Part shown: in pieces, positions 52,340 to 63,575 of the stretch
Layout of the letters: every line of letters begins with the position of its first letter
How positions within the stretch are numbered: the stretch's first letter is position 1
DNA from: Lepidurus packardi
Taxonomy: Eukaryota > Arthropoda > Branchiopoda > Notostraca > Triopsidae
Length of the DNA: 64,000 bases
NCBI GenBank assembly: GCA_023053545.1
Contig: JAKZAN010000003.1
Span: 1,087,501-1,151,500 of the forward strand
Reading direction: 5' to 3'
Notes under the pieces: model-generated
Told to the model about the DNA's origin: nothing
Databases searched by the model: none
Seen by the model: only the letters and a program-made list of their open reading frames with translations
Made by a program: the position numbers and the translations under genes

Positions 52340-52390
52340 ATATAACAATTTTACCGCAACAGGCAAAAGCCTACGCGGTCAGTCTATAAA
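52340..52390 (+). repeat. Remaining LINE 3' UTR with terminal hairpin, downstream of the Gypsy element
   Basis: It holds CCGCAACAGGC-AAAA-GCCTACGCGG followed by an A-rich run. The hairpin is like that of the LINE ending at 1795 (GCAATAGGC-GCGA-GCCTACGCC). This places it as the displaced 3' end of the LINE at 38010-39850, on the far side of the Gypsy insertion. Confidence 0.6.
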
Positions 52391-53856
52391 AAAGTGCTCC
52401 GTTTTCTTTACCCCGTTTCTGACCATTGTTTTTGTTACTAAATCTGGTGTCGCGAAAGTTAGATCTAATGTGGAATTTCTCCCGTTCCCTCCAATATATT
52501 TCTCACTTCCTTTTCCTGTTACTAATTTGAGCTCCTCCCATTCCTCTAGAAAATCAAAAAGGATTCTTCCTCTCCTATTCGATATTCGGTTACCCCACAT
52601 GCTGTGATGAGAATTGAAATCTCCCATTAACAAGAAACTGTTTCCTTTCCCAACTTGTCAAATATAATGTTGATATTCTGCTATTGTGATTCGGTGTTCT
52701 TTAACTTTTTCCTGTAGGTACACCCCAGCTAAATAAAGCTTGTTTCCTTTTCCCAACACATTTATTCCTATAAATTCTAATTCTTGTGTCCTTATGTTAT
52801 TAACCGATATTTGACTCTTTCCAATGTGTTCTGCCTTGTTACGTTTCATGGTCTGATCACCTGACGTGTTCGCTTTTCGGTTTGCCTGAGTTTGGTTCCC
52901 TTTGGCTAGTTTAAAAAACTCGCAGTTCCTGTCCGCTTCAGAATGTTGCTTGTTACAGTTTGCACATGTTGGCTCCTTTCCCTATTTCTTGTATTCGCAG
53001 ATTGTCGTGGCGTGTTCTCCACTACAGTGCCCACATCTATCCCTTGCCTTGCAGACAGAGCTGATATGTCCAAATCGTTCACACTTATAACATGTGATGG
53101 GTCTTGGTTCAAAGTGGTGAACTTTTATTTTTAGGTATCCTAAGTTCAAATAGGATGGCAATTTACCGTTTTCAAAAATAAGGTGGAAACGGCTAGTTTT
53201 CTCTTTAACTTTTCACACGTTATGTAATCTTCGCTCTTTGTACAGGGCTCTTACCCCGACTAATCCTACAAAATTCTCTTCTTCGATCGTCTTTTAGTCG
53301 CCCCGTATATGGGTACAATCCCGTGTTGCAGAAACTTACGTTTGGCCTGAACTTTTATTTCCCCTATCTGTTTTATCTTTAGGAATCTATCCGTTTCGTC
53401 CTGAGGTCGGGAAAACCAACAGTTCTTCTGCACGTGTTACTTTTCTTTTTCATTTCTCTCATATTCAAATCTCCCACCATTTATTAATTTTGAAGGGGCT
53501 TAGCTTATCGAAACTTTACTCATTTTTTACTGCGCGGTATGCTACTGGGCATTTCTCCTCCGCTTTCTCTAATTCTTCCTCTGTATCCGTAGTCGAAACC
53601 TGTAGTCTTCTACGCTTACTTCCTAGATCTACCTAAGCTTTCTCCCTGCTTTACTTTATTTACCTTGTTTTTCCTGTAGGAAAACATTTTAAACTCCCCC
53701 CCCCCATCTCTTTCTGCATTATTCGTCTCTAAACCCTGATTTTCGTCCTCCATCGGAGCTTTCCAAAATCTCAACTTCTTCGTCTTCTAAATCCGGTAAA
53801 TTGTATCCCTGCTCGTCCCTCAGCTCTTCACTGGGCCCTACACCTCTCATCTCCAT
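52391..53856 (-). pseudogene. LINE C: ORF1 with zinc knuckles and part of an endonuclease, minus strand
   Basis: The ATG near 53856 gives MEMRGVGPSEELRDEQ, and further on, after several breaks, CYKCERFGHISSVC and CGHCSGEHATTIC zinc knuckles (near 53100-52990) and a third CxxC..H stretch, as in Jockey-type ORF1. It then passes without the usual gap to endonuclease sequence (MLMGDFNSHHSMWGN, NSTLDLTFAT near 52633-52450) and ends at 52391 without reverse transcriptase. The start of the endonuclease and everything after it are missing, so it is a deleted copy. Confidence 0.7.
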
Positions 53857-53869
53857 ACGGTTTATAGTA

Positions 53870-54425
53870 ATGAAAACCAAATTACAATAAAAGAAAGCTC
53901 TTCCGGATAAAGGCGCATCCGGAAGGGACTGACCAATGACTTGACCCCTGGGACATATGCGACTCTGGACAAATGACGTTTAGTTTAAGGGAAATAGGGA
54001 AGTATGCGTTCTTGGTCGTTTTTCTGAGAACTAAAGAAAACGGACCCTGACGTCTAGAGACGTAGGTTAGCTAGGGGAAAAAGAGGAGGCCGGGAAGAAG
54101 GGAGTTGACAAGGAACGACGGAAAAAAAGATTGGTGGGCAGTGGGCAGTTGGGTTCGCGGTGCGTATTAGTATTGACGTTTAATATTGCGTAGTGTTGGT
54201 TTTGATTGTCTACAGTGATAACGTGAAATACAGAACAAGTCCTATTTATGTGAAACAAGTTTGTACGACTTACACGTATGTAACAAAAGCGTTAGAGTAA
54301 AACTATATGTTTAAGATGCTAAATGGGAACAAATTGGAAAACAATATAAAAGTAGTATAAAAGAGCAAAAGCAAAACAAAATTGGGAACTCTAACTTCCA
54401 AAAGGGTTAGGGTTTTGACCCCGAA
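53870..54425. other. Stretch without recognised gene, left of the R2 copy
   Basis: A small inverted repeat CTCTTCCGGAT..ATCCGGAAGGG lies at about 53896-53930. No 28S sequence upstream of the R2 site is visible here, so the R2 5' junction is not classical. No coding frame is convincing. Confidence 0.4.
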
Positions 54426-54429
54426 GAGC

Positions 54430-55888
54430 GCCGCAGGTCTGCGGCGTCCGTGGGTTCTTGTCGGCCCTTGAAAATCCGGGAAGGGCTACGTTTACTTTCC
54501 AACCGGACCGGACCGATATCCATTAAACCAGAGCTACTAGCACTTCTAAACAGACTGGAAAAAGCACCGCTTAAAACCCAACAAAGAATGTTTATTCTAC
54601 GAAATATCTTGCTGCCAAGAATCTACCATAGATTATTGCTTTCCCGGTTTAGAAAAGAAGACCAGAAGGCTTTGACGTCATTGTTCGAACATGCGTAAGG
54701 AAATGGCTTAGACTACCCAAAAATGTACCGACATCCTTCTTTCACACCAAAATTCGCGACGGAGGATTGGGTATCCCATGTTTATTTTCATGTCCTTCAT
54801 GTCCCATTATTACGTCTTCAACGCATTAAAAATATCTCTAAATCTGAAGACCCAATCATAGCAGGCATTGCCAACTCCGACGAAACCCTGCAAGAGATAA
54901 CGAAATTAAAGTCTTGGACGAAGCTGGATCACCCATGTGAAACAACAGACGATTTAAACAAGTATTGGCGAAGAGCATCAACGGGGTCTGTAGATGGACA
55001 CCACTTGGCCTACAGTCATAACTTTCCAACTGGAAATTCCTGGGTGGGAGATGGAACACTACACTCAAGACCTCACATATTCTGCGACCTCATTAAACTG
55101 AGAATCAACGCTCTCCCTTCAGCTCTAAGATGCAGCAGGGGTAGAATTGCAGCTAACCCGAAATGTCGCTTTGGTTGTGACTCATTGGAATCAACAGGCC
55201 ATATTCTGCAGATGTGCTACAAGACACATGGCGCGAGAGTGAAACGTCACGACAAAATTTCTAATACTATCTCACGATTCCTTGCAGGTAAACGCTCCGT
55301 AAAACAAATGGAGTTCGGCAAATAAATGTACAAATGGAGCCACGCTTTCTCACCCGGGAGGGCTTGCGAAAACCAGACCTACTTATACTCACCGAAGAAG
55401 CAGCTGTGGTAGTGGATGTACAAGTTGTCTCCTGCTCCATGACCATTGAAGCCGCCTATAGGGACAAGAAAGCATATTATGAAAAGAATCAAGATATATT
55501 AGCTAAGATTGTAAGTGACCATACTATAGATCCCGTAGCAGTGAAGTTCTCAGGCATTACCATCAGCTATAGGGGAATGATTTCCAGAAAGTCAGTAAAA
55601 GATTTAATCGAGCTTAAACTAACACAAAAAGAGATTTCATTATTGCAAATAATATCTTTAGAAAAATCTATAGAAATTTTTAAAACTTTTAATAATTGTA
55701 CTTGAGTGACCTCTACTATTTGCCTTTCAAAATGTTAAGTGATTTCCCTCCTTATCCACCCCTATTCCGTTACTTTTCTATTTCTCAAGGTTAATCCCTC
55801 CTCAAAAGGGAGAAAAGTGTTCCAATGTTCCTGTATTGTATTTTTTATGAAATATACTTACCCAGGCAGAGGCATTGGCACTGGGAAC
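54430..55888 (+). mobile_element. R2 retrotransposon, 5'-truncated, at its classical 28S site
   Basis: The 3' part of an R2 LINE (thumb, CCHC, endonuclease, 3' UTR) is followed, from 55889, by 28S sequence TAGTCAAATGCCTCGTCATC. R2 elements insert so that 28S resumes at TAGCCAAATGCC, so this is the exact site with one base different. The 5' end is truncated inside the reverse transcriptase, which is frequent for R2, but no upstream 28S flank is seen, so the left side was also rearranged. Just inside the left edge is a hairpin CCGCAG-GT-CTGCGG (54431-54444). Confidence 0.9.
54450..55705 (+). pseudogene. R2 ORF C-terminal half: RT thumb, CCHC finger and restriction-like endonuclease
   Basis: The plus frames read LLALLNRLEKAPLKTQQRMFIL and WLRLPKN (thumb), then CRFGCDSLESTGHILQMCYKTHGARVKRHD, the CCHC motif of R2, then LRKPDLLILTEEAAVVVDVQVV, the PD..D core of the restriction-like endonuclease that cuts 28S. 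The order is right for R2. Frames shift near 54690 and 55325, with a stop at 54696-54698, so it cannot make protein. The tail after the endonuclease (KSVKDLIELKLTQKEISLLQI) reaches the natural stop. The 3' UTR occupies 55706-55888. Confidence 0.9.
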
Positions 55889-55892
55889 TAGT

Positions 55893-55924
<32 letters not shown>

Positions 55925-56011
55925 CGAATGGATTAACGAGATTCCCACTGTCCCTACTTACTATCTAGCGAACCCACTGCCAGGGGAACGGGCCTGCCTG
56001 GTTTCGTCAGA

Positions 56012-56045
<34 letters not shown>

Positions 56046-56423
56046 TCGGCATTGTGGAGTGACATGAGAGGTGTAGCATAAGTGGGAGGGGGCAAGTACG
56101 ACAATGAAATACGACTACTTTCATGGTCGCTTCACTTACTCGGTGAAGCGGAAGTCGTCTCCTTCGGGAGACTGCTTTCTCGCGCCAAGCGACCCCTGCT
56201 TCGCGCAGGCGGTCGCGATCCGGGCTGAGGACAGTGCCGGATGGGGAGTTTGACTGGGGCGGTACATCTGTCAAACGATAACGCAGGTGTCCTAAGGCCA
56301 GCTCAGGGAGGACAGAAACCTCCCGTAGAGCAAAAGGGCAAATGCTGGCTTGATCCCGATTTTCAGTATGAATACGGACTGCGAAAGCACGGCCTATCGA
56401 TCCTTTTGGCTTTAAGAGTTTTA

Positions 56424-56461
<38 letters not shown>

Positions 56462-56573
56462 TCTTCTGACGACCAAGCTTTCATAGAGACGTCGCTTTTT
56501 GGTCCTTCGATGTCGGCTCTTCCTATCATTGCGAAGCAGTATTCACCAAGCGTAGGATTGTTCGCCCACCTAC

Positions 56574-56628
<55 letters not shown>

Positions 56629-56999
56629 ACGACTATTGTCGTTGCGATAGTAATCCTGCGAAGTACGAGAGGAACCGCTAGTTCGGACAATTGGTTCGCG
56701 CACTTGGTTGAGCGGCCAGTGGTGCGAGGCTACGTCCGTCTGAAAATACCTGAAGGCCTCGGAAGGTAGAATCCATGCTGGAGGAAGGCAACGATACGCC
56801 GCCATACGGCTGCCGGGTGGCGTCATGGTGACCCTCTCAAAGCCAAGGCCGCGAGAAGGTGCACGTGAGCCACAATCAGTCCTGTGCCGTGGCTGCAGAG
56901 GGGAGTGGCCACGGCTGCAAGTTTGATGACTAATTAGTCTTGGAGGTCGTACGCCAAATCATCAGTAGACGACTTGGGTGCCGGCCGGGGTGTTGTACA
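55889..56999 (+). rRNA. 28S rRNA 3' part, left of the CACTA insertion (probable pseudogene)
   Basis: From the R2 site this runs through many 28S landmarks: AATTAGTGACGCGCACGAAT, GAAAGAAGACCCTGTTGAGC, GAGAGGTGTAGCATAAGTGG, AGGACAGAAACCTCCCGTAG, AAGTTACCACAGGGATAACT, the sarcin-ricin loop AGTACGAGAGGAACCG and the 3' approach GTGTTGTACA. Compared with the consensus I remember, there are changes at positions that almost never vary, for example in the peptidyl-transferase region near 56455-56495 and at ATACGACTAC (56108-56117, usually ATACCACTAC). The copy is therefore probably not functional. It is transcribed rightward, if at all, in the same direction as R2. Confidence 0.92.
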
Positions 57000-57044
57000 C
57001 ACTGTTAAAAAAGGGTACCGATTAAAGGCAAAAAGTGGCTACCT
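57000..57044 (+). repeat. Left end of the CACTA element
   Basis: CACTGTTAAAAAAGGGTACC begins the element. The first 12 bases match the inverted right end exactly, and GGCTACC further in matches CGCTACC of the other end. Confidence 0.85.
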
Positions 57045-58252
57045 AAAATTGAAAATTTTATTAAAAATTGGTACATGCCATCAAAAGATGGGCTAAGCCT
57101 ACCAACTAAAGGGTAATGGCTACTGAAAAACGGTGGTTTCTGCGTAATTTTCGGCTAGTTTCTACCAAACATAGGTAATGCTTACCAAATAACGGTAGTT
57201 CTCCTCCCAAAAATAGTTTGTCAGATCGCATTAAATGACAAGATGTTTTCCTTTATTCAGTATAGACTGGAAGCACCTTTAACTATTGCGGAATGTATTC
57301 TGCAAACATTTTCCGCGATCCGCATTCATACAAGACAAAAACTGGAAAAGACATAGCTTGTTTAACTAACTTTCGTAACTTAATCCGCGAGTCTTAGCGA
57401 TCGGATTACGGTACTTTCTCTACGCACTGTGGGAAAAAATCTTTAGGAAATGTTTTTGTCCGACATAGCATTTTTTTAGTTTTAGTGGGTAATTTTAAGT
57501 ATTACCCTTTGTTGTGTAATTTGTTGCACTAAATATTGATGCCAAATCATTGCTACTTAGCAAACTTGCAAATCCATAATAGTCATATGAAAACTGAAAT
57601 AAATTCAATACAAGAATGAAGAAAGAGAACAATAAAGTGGATGAGGTTATACGGATACAATAAAAAATGCGCACAAATGAGAGCAAGTTCTTCAGCGAAA
57701 ACTGAAAGAAAATCAAAAGAAAATATTTATTGAAAAATGTAACACCGCCACATCACAACGATAAATAAGTATTAACACATTAATTGAAAATCTTATCTAG
57801 TTTGGTTTTGGAAACGACAAAAAATGTAGATTTAATCTTGTTTGGGTAACAATCGTTTGGAGTGTCTAGACACTTGTGTGCGTGTCGTACTCTATAGTCT
57901 TGTAATCCTTCTGAAGAAATCAAAATTTCAAATGAGTCTCGTCGGTTGCAAATTCTGTAAGCCTGCATATGATGGTCGTAATATTCAGTGTCAAATAACC
58001 GGCAACAGAATGCATATACGGCACGGAACAAGTAGATGTTAAGGAGTAAACCAAACTGCCAACTCCGTGTGCCCTGTAACAGACAAACCAGGACAGCTTC
58101 ATTGCATTTATACAGCTGGCATCCCCGTTTGATCCAGCGGAAACTTTCTAATGTTCCGTTCATGTGGTTCATTTTGTAGAAAGCTGCGACTTGTCCTATG
58201 ACGATATAATATTAAATGTTAGGTATACAATAGATCTTTATTTTGCTCCTGT
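57045..58252. other. Non-coding left part of the CACTA element
   Basis: It has subterminal GGTAAT/CTACC words up to about 57190 and then AT-rich sequence. No gene is recognised; 57780-58172 on the minus strand is open but has no familiar motif and probably lies in the transposase 3' UTR. Confidence 0.5.
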
Positions 58253-60455
58253 TTAGTATATACCTCCGCTTTTAATCGTCGAAAGATGAACACGTGACGA
58301 CTTCGGGCTGACAGATGTTTCCATTTTTAGTAAGTTTTCATTGGTGTTCAAATTCATACACTGCCACTCTTGGTGCCGAACACTCAATGTATATGGCAGA
58401 TTTTTGAACTGACCAATTTTATGTACCAGACGTTTAAAATATGAATGTTTAGCCTCGTACCTCATGCACCAAAAAGACCCTAGGGGTCCCAAGCGGCGTA
58501 TGTACGAGGTGTAATGGATAAGAAAATGTTGCTTGGGGGTAATATTTCGCATGAAAATTTCTTTGAAACTCGACAAATACTCGTAAATTAAAAATTCGAG
58601 GGAAAACAACTCGTCTTTTGAAATTTCGTCCTTGAAAACAAACTGACAAATTTCTAACAGACCAGTAAAGCAAATCCACGCTTTGTCACACTTTGGAACA
58701 AATTTTCCTATCAGGAGAGGAAGAAATACGCCTAAAAGCCATAGCTGTGTCGCACTTTGTCTTAATTTCCTCTTTTTGATATGAACCATTTCAACCGAAG
58801 AAGGCTTGTCTGCTTTTTCGCTACCACCCCAATGAAAGTTGGAAATGGAAGAGTTAAGTTGATCAATGTTAAAATATTGTTTCGTAGCTATACACCTAGA
58901 AAGAAGCTCGCAAATCGTAAGAGACAAGCATCACACTAATATATCGTGCATTATGTCTGGGACAAGACCTCCGATTACACTAAAGTGCTGCAACTGGTTG
59001 AAAATGGAGTTGAAAGTGACTCCGTACAAATCAGAAAAATGTTTTGCAGCTTCTGTATCCAAGCCTTGACATTGGATACCGTGATCTTCCTTGGTACGAG
59101 GTGGAAACTCAGAATGAGTGAACTTCGTCTGTATCTCCTCTCGGGTACCGAGACATGTACGGCAAGAGCGAAAACTGTTTCCAAAGCCTTTTTTAAATCC
59201 ACCGACAATATGGCTGGCAAGATTGTCGGCAGAGATAGCTACAAGGGTACCGAAAACGTTTTCTGTACTGCCATTTATTTTCATGTTCACGCCATTCTCG
59301 AGTTTCTTCAGATCCTCGACTATTGGTTCTAACATTTTGTTAATACTATAGGTACTGAGCAAATTGTTGTAAAAAATAGAAAGAAGGTGAATTTGCTTTA
59401 AACAAGACTTGAATTTCTTTTCGATGTTGCCTATGCTAAAATACACAAGGACAAGTTTATGTTTTTTGCTTCCTAATGGATTACAGAATTCTACTTCGTC
59501 CAGATAAATATGCAACTGGAGAGCATTAGGATGCTCAGCGAAAAAAGGATTGTCAGAATATTCTGTCCCGTCTTCGAAAACAGAATGAAGCCCAGGAACT
59601 TTATTTTTAGCCTTCATGACACTCGCGTATATCTCTTCCCTGCCCAAAAGCTTTGTCAGCATGCCTAGCAACGAGACGTACACGTAACTGCGACGAACAA
59701 TTTGATTTTTGTTCGTGCGCTTGCCATTGAAGTGTTCGGGAAGTACAGGGAGATAAACTTTGTTTGGGCTGACCATGCCAAGCTCGTCTGCGAAGTAACG
59801 CAGGCGGGAATGCTGCGAGCTTATGTGTTGGAATAGATCATTGGTTGGAACCAGGGGTAATGAATCTGTATGACTACAGCCAGCTTCTATAAGAGTAGAA
59901 ATTAAGCTCTTCAATGTTTCTTCAACCGCAATGGTAACAATTTCTTGTGTTCCTGTCATGATTGCTTCCAAATCTGCTTGGTTGAATTTCCTGTCATGAA
60001 AAAGCTTAAGGACAAATAATGAAGATGACTTTTCTAACGAAATCTGATCGTTGTCGCTTTTATTTGCATCGGCGTTAGCGTTAGGTTCCTCGTTTTCTTC
60101 AATCGAATCTCCAACGCCTATTCAGTCAAACAGTTTGTCATATTTTAAGAATAATTATAATTATTGAATTTCGGTTACCGTCATCTAATTCCATATCAAC
60201 GTGGGATGTTTCATTCCTGTGCAACACTTCTGTGGTTTCTTCAAAGCAGCTGTGGTGTATTTTCATATGTTTGTACAAACCACTTCTACTAAGGAATTTT
60301 TTCTTTTGAGAACAGTTTTCGAATAGACAGGTGCTTTCAAATTTTGGGTCACGTCCGTGTGCAACACTATAATGCGTAAGTAGCATTTGTTTGTCTACGG
60401 CAATGAAATTGCATGTGCGAATTTGACACTTGTAACTGGAACACGCTGCTTCCAT
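58253..60455 (-). CDS. CACTA transposase with two N-terminal C2H2 fingers, 2 exons, one in-frame stop
   Basis: Minus-strand exon 1 (60455-60179) gives MEAACSSYKCQIRTC..LLTHYSVAHG and CLFENCSQKKKFLSRSGLYKHMKIHH, two C-x4-C-x12-H-x4-H type fingers. A 61-bp intron (60178-60118, GT..AG) follows, and exon 2 (60117-58253) gives LRYFADELGMVSP, YDDNP-like DNPFFAEHPNALQLHIYLDEVEFCNPLG, KSCRTC-type zinc motif RSCRTCLGTREEI, LVPDIMHDILV, LWLLGVFLPLLIG and RLGPLGSFWCMRYEAKHSYFKRL. The family is repeated in many invertebrate and fish genomes, as I recall. The total is about 713 codons. A TGA follows MHDILV at about 58931-58933, where the family usually has an E-G; otherwise the frame is open. It would bind the element ends and mobilise both genes. 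Confidence 0.8.
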
Positions 60456-60956
60456 TTTAAACAGACTTAAGTAACTAATCTTTTTAGTAGGGATCTGCAG
60501 CTGCTTAATCAAATGAAAGTTAGCAGGTCTGATATAAATCACGGTGTGTTTTCAAACACGTTAGTAATATTTATTAAGGCCTAAGAAGAACACATAAGCA
60601 TGTCCTTATACTGCGTTCAGCCAATTCTGGAATTCGCTACAGTGGCGCTTCTTGTATCCCATGTATTAAACCTGCATCTCAGTGTTTCCTTCGTCTAACT
60701 TAACCTAATCGTCGCTAGAGGCGGTACTGCAAGAAGTTTCAATATACGCTCATTGCATAGGACACTTCTTGTAAAAACGTACCTCAGACGCCTTACAATT
60801 CAAAGCCATTAGTTCGAAAAATGTCATAAACCTAATTTCCTTGCCTGGATTCTGAAGTACTGGACACTGGTGTGGGTATTTATTAAACGTTACCGTTTGT
60901 GCCATTAAAAGAAGTTGTCTTGCGTACTTCTCCCATTTTTAGAACCCCTGTCGCAT
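60456..60956. promoter_or_regulatory. Shared divergent promoter region of the CACTA genes
   Basis: The transposase start (60455, minus) and the accessory-gene start (about 60974, plus) face away from each other across about 500 bases without a frame. Both genes must start from here, so it is the obvious bidirectional regulatory region. No specific site was recognised. Confidence 0.5.
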
Positions 60957-63049
60957 TGTATGGTGAAAAAAATGGATAAATTCGTTATACTCATTGTTGA
61001 GGGAATGGACTTCGATATTACTTTCCCATAAAAAAACGACGCTTCTGACGTGGATCGTCTGAAACAGGCAGTTTCGTCAAAAGCAAAAGCTAGTAAAGTG
61101 TTGAAAAATGTAATGGATGGAAAGGAAATTCGTTACTTCGAATGTGAAAGCAAGCTTATTGCCGGTCGGTGGACTGTTCTCGAAGATTCCTCTGTTGTGG
61201 ACAACTATGCAATATTGCGTTGCATACTTGAATGCACCGCAGTAGTTCTCCCTTCAAAGACGGCATCTACGCCGCCTATTTCTTCAGTGATTGGTAAGCT
61301 TTTTACATTTCTAACAAGTTAAAAAATACTAACATAATAGAATCTCCTTCGTATACATTTCCGTAACTGAAAATTCTCGAAGATTCTGCGAGCAATTTTA
61401 ATGAAGGAAATTCACAAACACTCGAGAATGAGGTTATCATTTCCGATCTTGGTACATTGGAGGGCGAAGAAGATGTAATTGAAATGGAAATAAATTCACA
61501 CGAGTTTTCGGCTTCGGGTAAAAGAGGAATCATTTTTACATACAATTTTTTACTATTTAATTAATAAAATAAGTACAGGTTTTGAAGATGGAGGTAAAGA
61601 TAATGTTTACTTGCGCCGTCCAATACCAAGCACGAATAATCTGCCCAATTACTTTGGGATGAAGATAGACAGCAAATTGAAGAAAGGAACTGCTTTGACC
61701 TTTCCGGAGATGTCGAGTGTAGTTCGGCAAGTTGTCGACTCATGTCGCCCTATCCACTATCCGACGTCTGTGAGCGTTTTGGAATTGGCTCAACGACTTT
61801 TGAAAACTTACCCTTCGTTGGCGGTAGATCCGACTGATTTTTCTACGTCAACGGTAAATTGCGATTTTGAATACTGAACGCTTAGTATTTAGAATTTTTA
61901 GAAAACCCTGAAGTACCAGCTAACTAGGCGATTCCAACGTGTAAGGCAAAAGGCCTATATTAGTAAAGCGAAAAAGAAACTTGCGGCTAAGACTAACTCC
62001 GCGCCCAATTCTGCTGTTGAAATAACAAAGAAGAGTATATTCACGATTATTTTCTTTAACATTTCGTAGCAAGGAGCAAATCTTAAACTATTCGTTTTAT
62101 CAATTATTACAGAAGATCCTGTTTCGTACAAGAGAAATGTCCCCAGTATGTTGGATCTGTATAAGATGAACGTAGTTGGGGAGGAAGTAAAGGTCCTTTT
62201 GAAATTGACACACAATGATCGTAGGGCAGACATTACAAGTGGCTCCGTAAAATCCATTGCTGAAGTGCAGGAAAGCTGTCCTTACCTCTGTCAAGAGGTC
62301 TTCGTAAGTACACATTTTACGCATATTACGCGCCGCAAAGGTTCTAAAAAATGTAAAACATTTCAGCTATTCTTGGAGCTGGATTTATTACTGGGTGAAG
62401 GAACGTCAGCAAGGTTTAAAGAAAATTGGAAAAAAATAGTTCCGAAAATCTTGCAAGTTGCGAAACAACAAATGACAAAATCTTGTGACTGTGTTCTTCG
62501 TCGATACATCAATGTGGAAGAAGACTTCGGTACGTAGGCTTGTTTAGATCTTTTAAAGAATCATCAAATACAAATTCCGGGTTATTATTGTGCATTGCAG
62601 ATGTCGCCTCACGGGCTGCCCTTGAGTTACTGCCGATTTTGCTGAGTACGTCTAAAAAATTTGCTAAAATGGGAAGATTATTATATGATTACAGACAAGT
62701 ATGTCTTTTTAAAATAACTTTAATTTTCTACAATTCGTATTCATGTTTTTCTAAGGATAAAGCCCTGCCGTCCATCATCGCGGAGAAACCGGTCCGCACT
62801 ACGCCTTACATTGTGTCGATCGGAGGCTCGCTAACTCTTGTGGCTGACCAAAAACCCGTTCTAGCCCCTAGTGACATGCAGAGCGCATTAGTGTGCCTCA
62901 TGGCCACCTATTATGTCTATAATATTAAGTACGCAAGCGGAATTAAATCAGCTCTTCTGTTCCTTCAAGGCACTTGTCTCGAGATTGCGGATGACGAATT
63001 CCGAAAGCTGGATTCCATTAAAGTGTTGTTACGACAATTGGGCAACTGA
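60957..63049 (+). CDS. CACTA accessory gene, about 8 exons, lightly decayed
   Basis: Plus-strand exons read DRLKQAVSSKAKASKVLKNV (61050-61293), LEDSASNFNEGNSQTLENEV (about 61341-61518), LRRPIPSTNNLPNYFGMKID..PTSVSVLELAQRLLKTYPSLA (about 61579-61853), a basic KTLKYQLTRRFQRVRQKAY (about 61902-62031), LDLYKMNVVGEEVKVLLKLTH (about 62113-62303), LGEGTSARFKENWKKIVPKI (to about 62533), then ALELLPILLSTSKKFAKMGR and PYIVSIGGSLTLVADQKPV..ATYYVYNIKYASG, ending at 63049. The last block is the companion ORF that I remember beside this transposase in other animals. Two in-frame TAA codons lie at 61027-61029 and 61364-61366. Function is unknown; splicing is inferred from GT..AG boundaries. Confidence 0.7.
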
Positions 63050-63575
63050 ACACGACTACTGAATCGGATGTCTTGCCAGTGTCCGCCGTGATATTCTGCA
63101 GGAGCGTCGATATTTGGCCCTGAATTGTTACGCATTTTATAGGTTGTGTACCCCTTATCTGTTTATCTCGTTACTTTTTTCACTTTAATGTCCCTTGGCC
63201 ATATATTTACCCAGTGCTATGCGTTTTTCTTTGTGTTGTTTAGCTTTGTAATTTATGTCGTTGACGTTTTGATTATCTAGTGCAATGCAATGCAATACAA
63301 TTGAATGCCTACCTGAAATGAGGAGTAATTAATGATACTTCCTTCGTCTAATTAAAGGGATGTCTTGCCCATAATTTATAGTGTATCATCTACTATTTAT
63401 TAGATCCCTTACTCAATTTTTGATATATAATAAACACAATTTTTGATACTGAAATCTTTCAAATTTAAGTTAAACCAAACTTCTATTATTGGGTTTTGTT
63501 ATACCGATTATAGGGGAACGCTACCATTCTCCGTTAATGGTAGAAAAATAGCCCCATCCTGGGACCCGCGATTTT
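63050..63575. other. Non-coding right part of the CACTA element
   Basis: AT-rich 3' UTR with a short GCAATGCAATGCAATACAAT run near 63283-63302, then the subterminal GGTA/TACC words before the right end. No gene. Confidence 0.5.

Noticed and set aside
55875-56081. Small plus-strand frame MALGTSQMPRHLISDAHEW
   Set aside because: It starts in the R2 3' end and runs through 28S sequence; the peptide is translated rRNA.
56041-56529. A 162-codon minus-strand open frame
   Set aside because: It lies entirely within 28S rRNA; rRNA is often open on one strand by chance.
57045-58252. A third gene of the CACTA element (57780-58172 minus)
   Set aside because: Open for 130 codons but without motif, start context or splice signals; most likely 3' UTR of the transposase.
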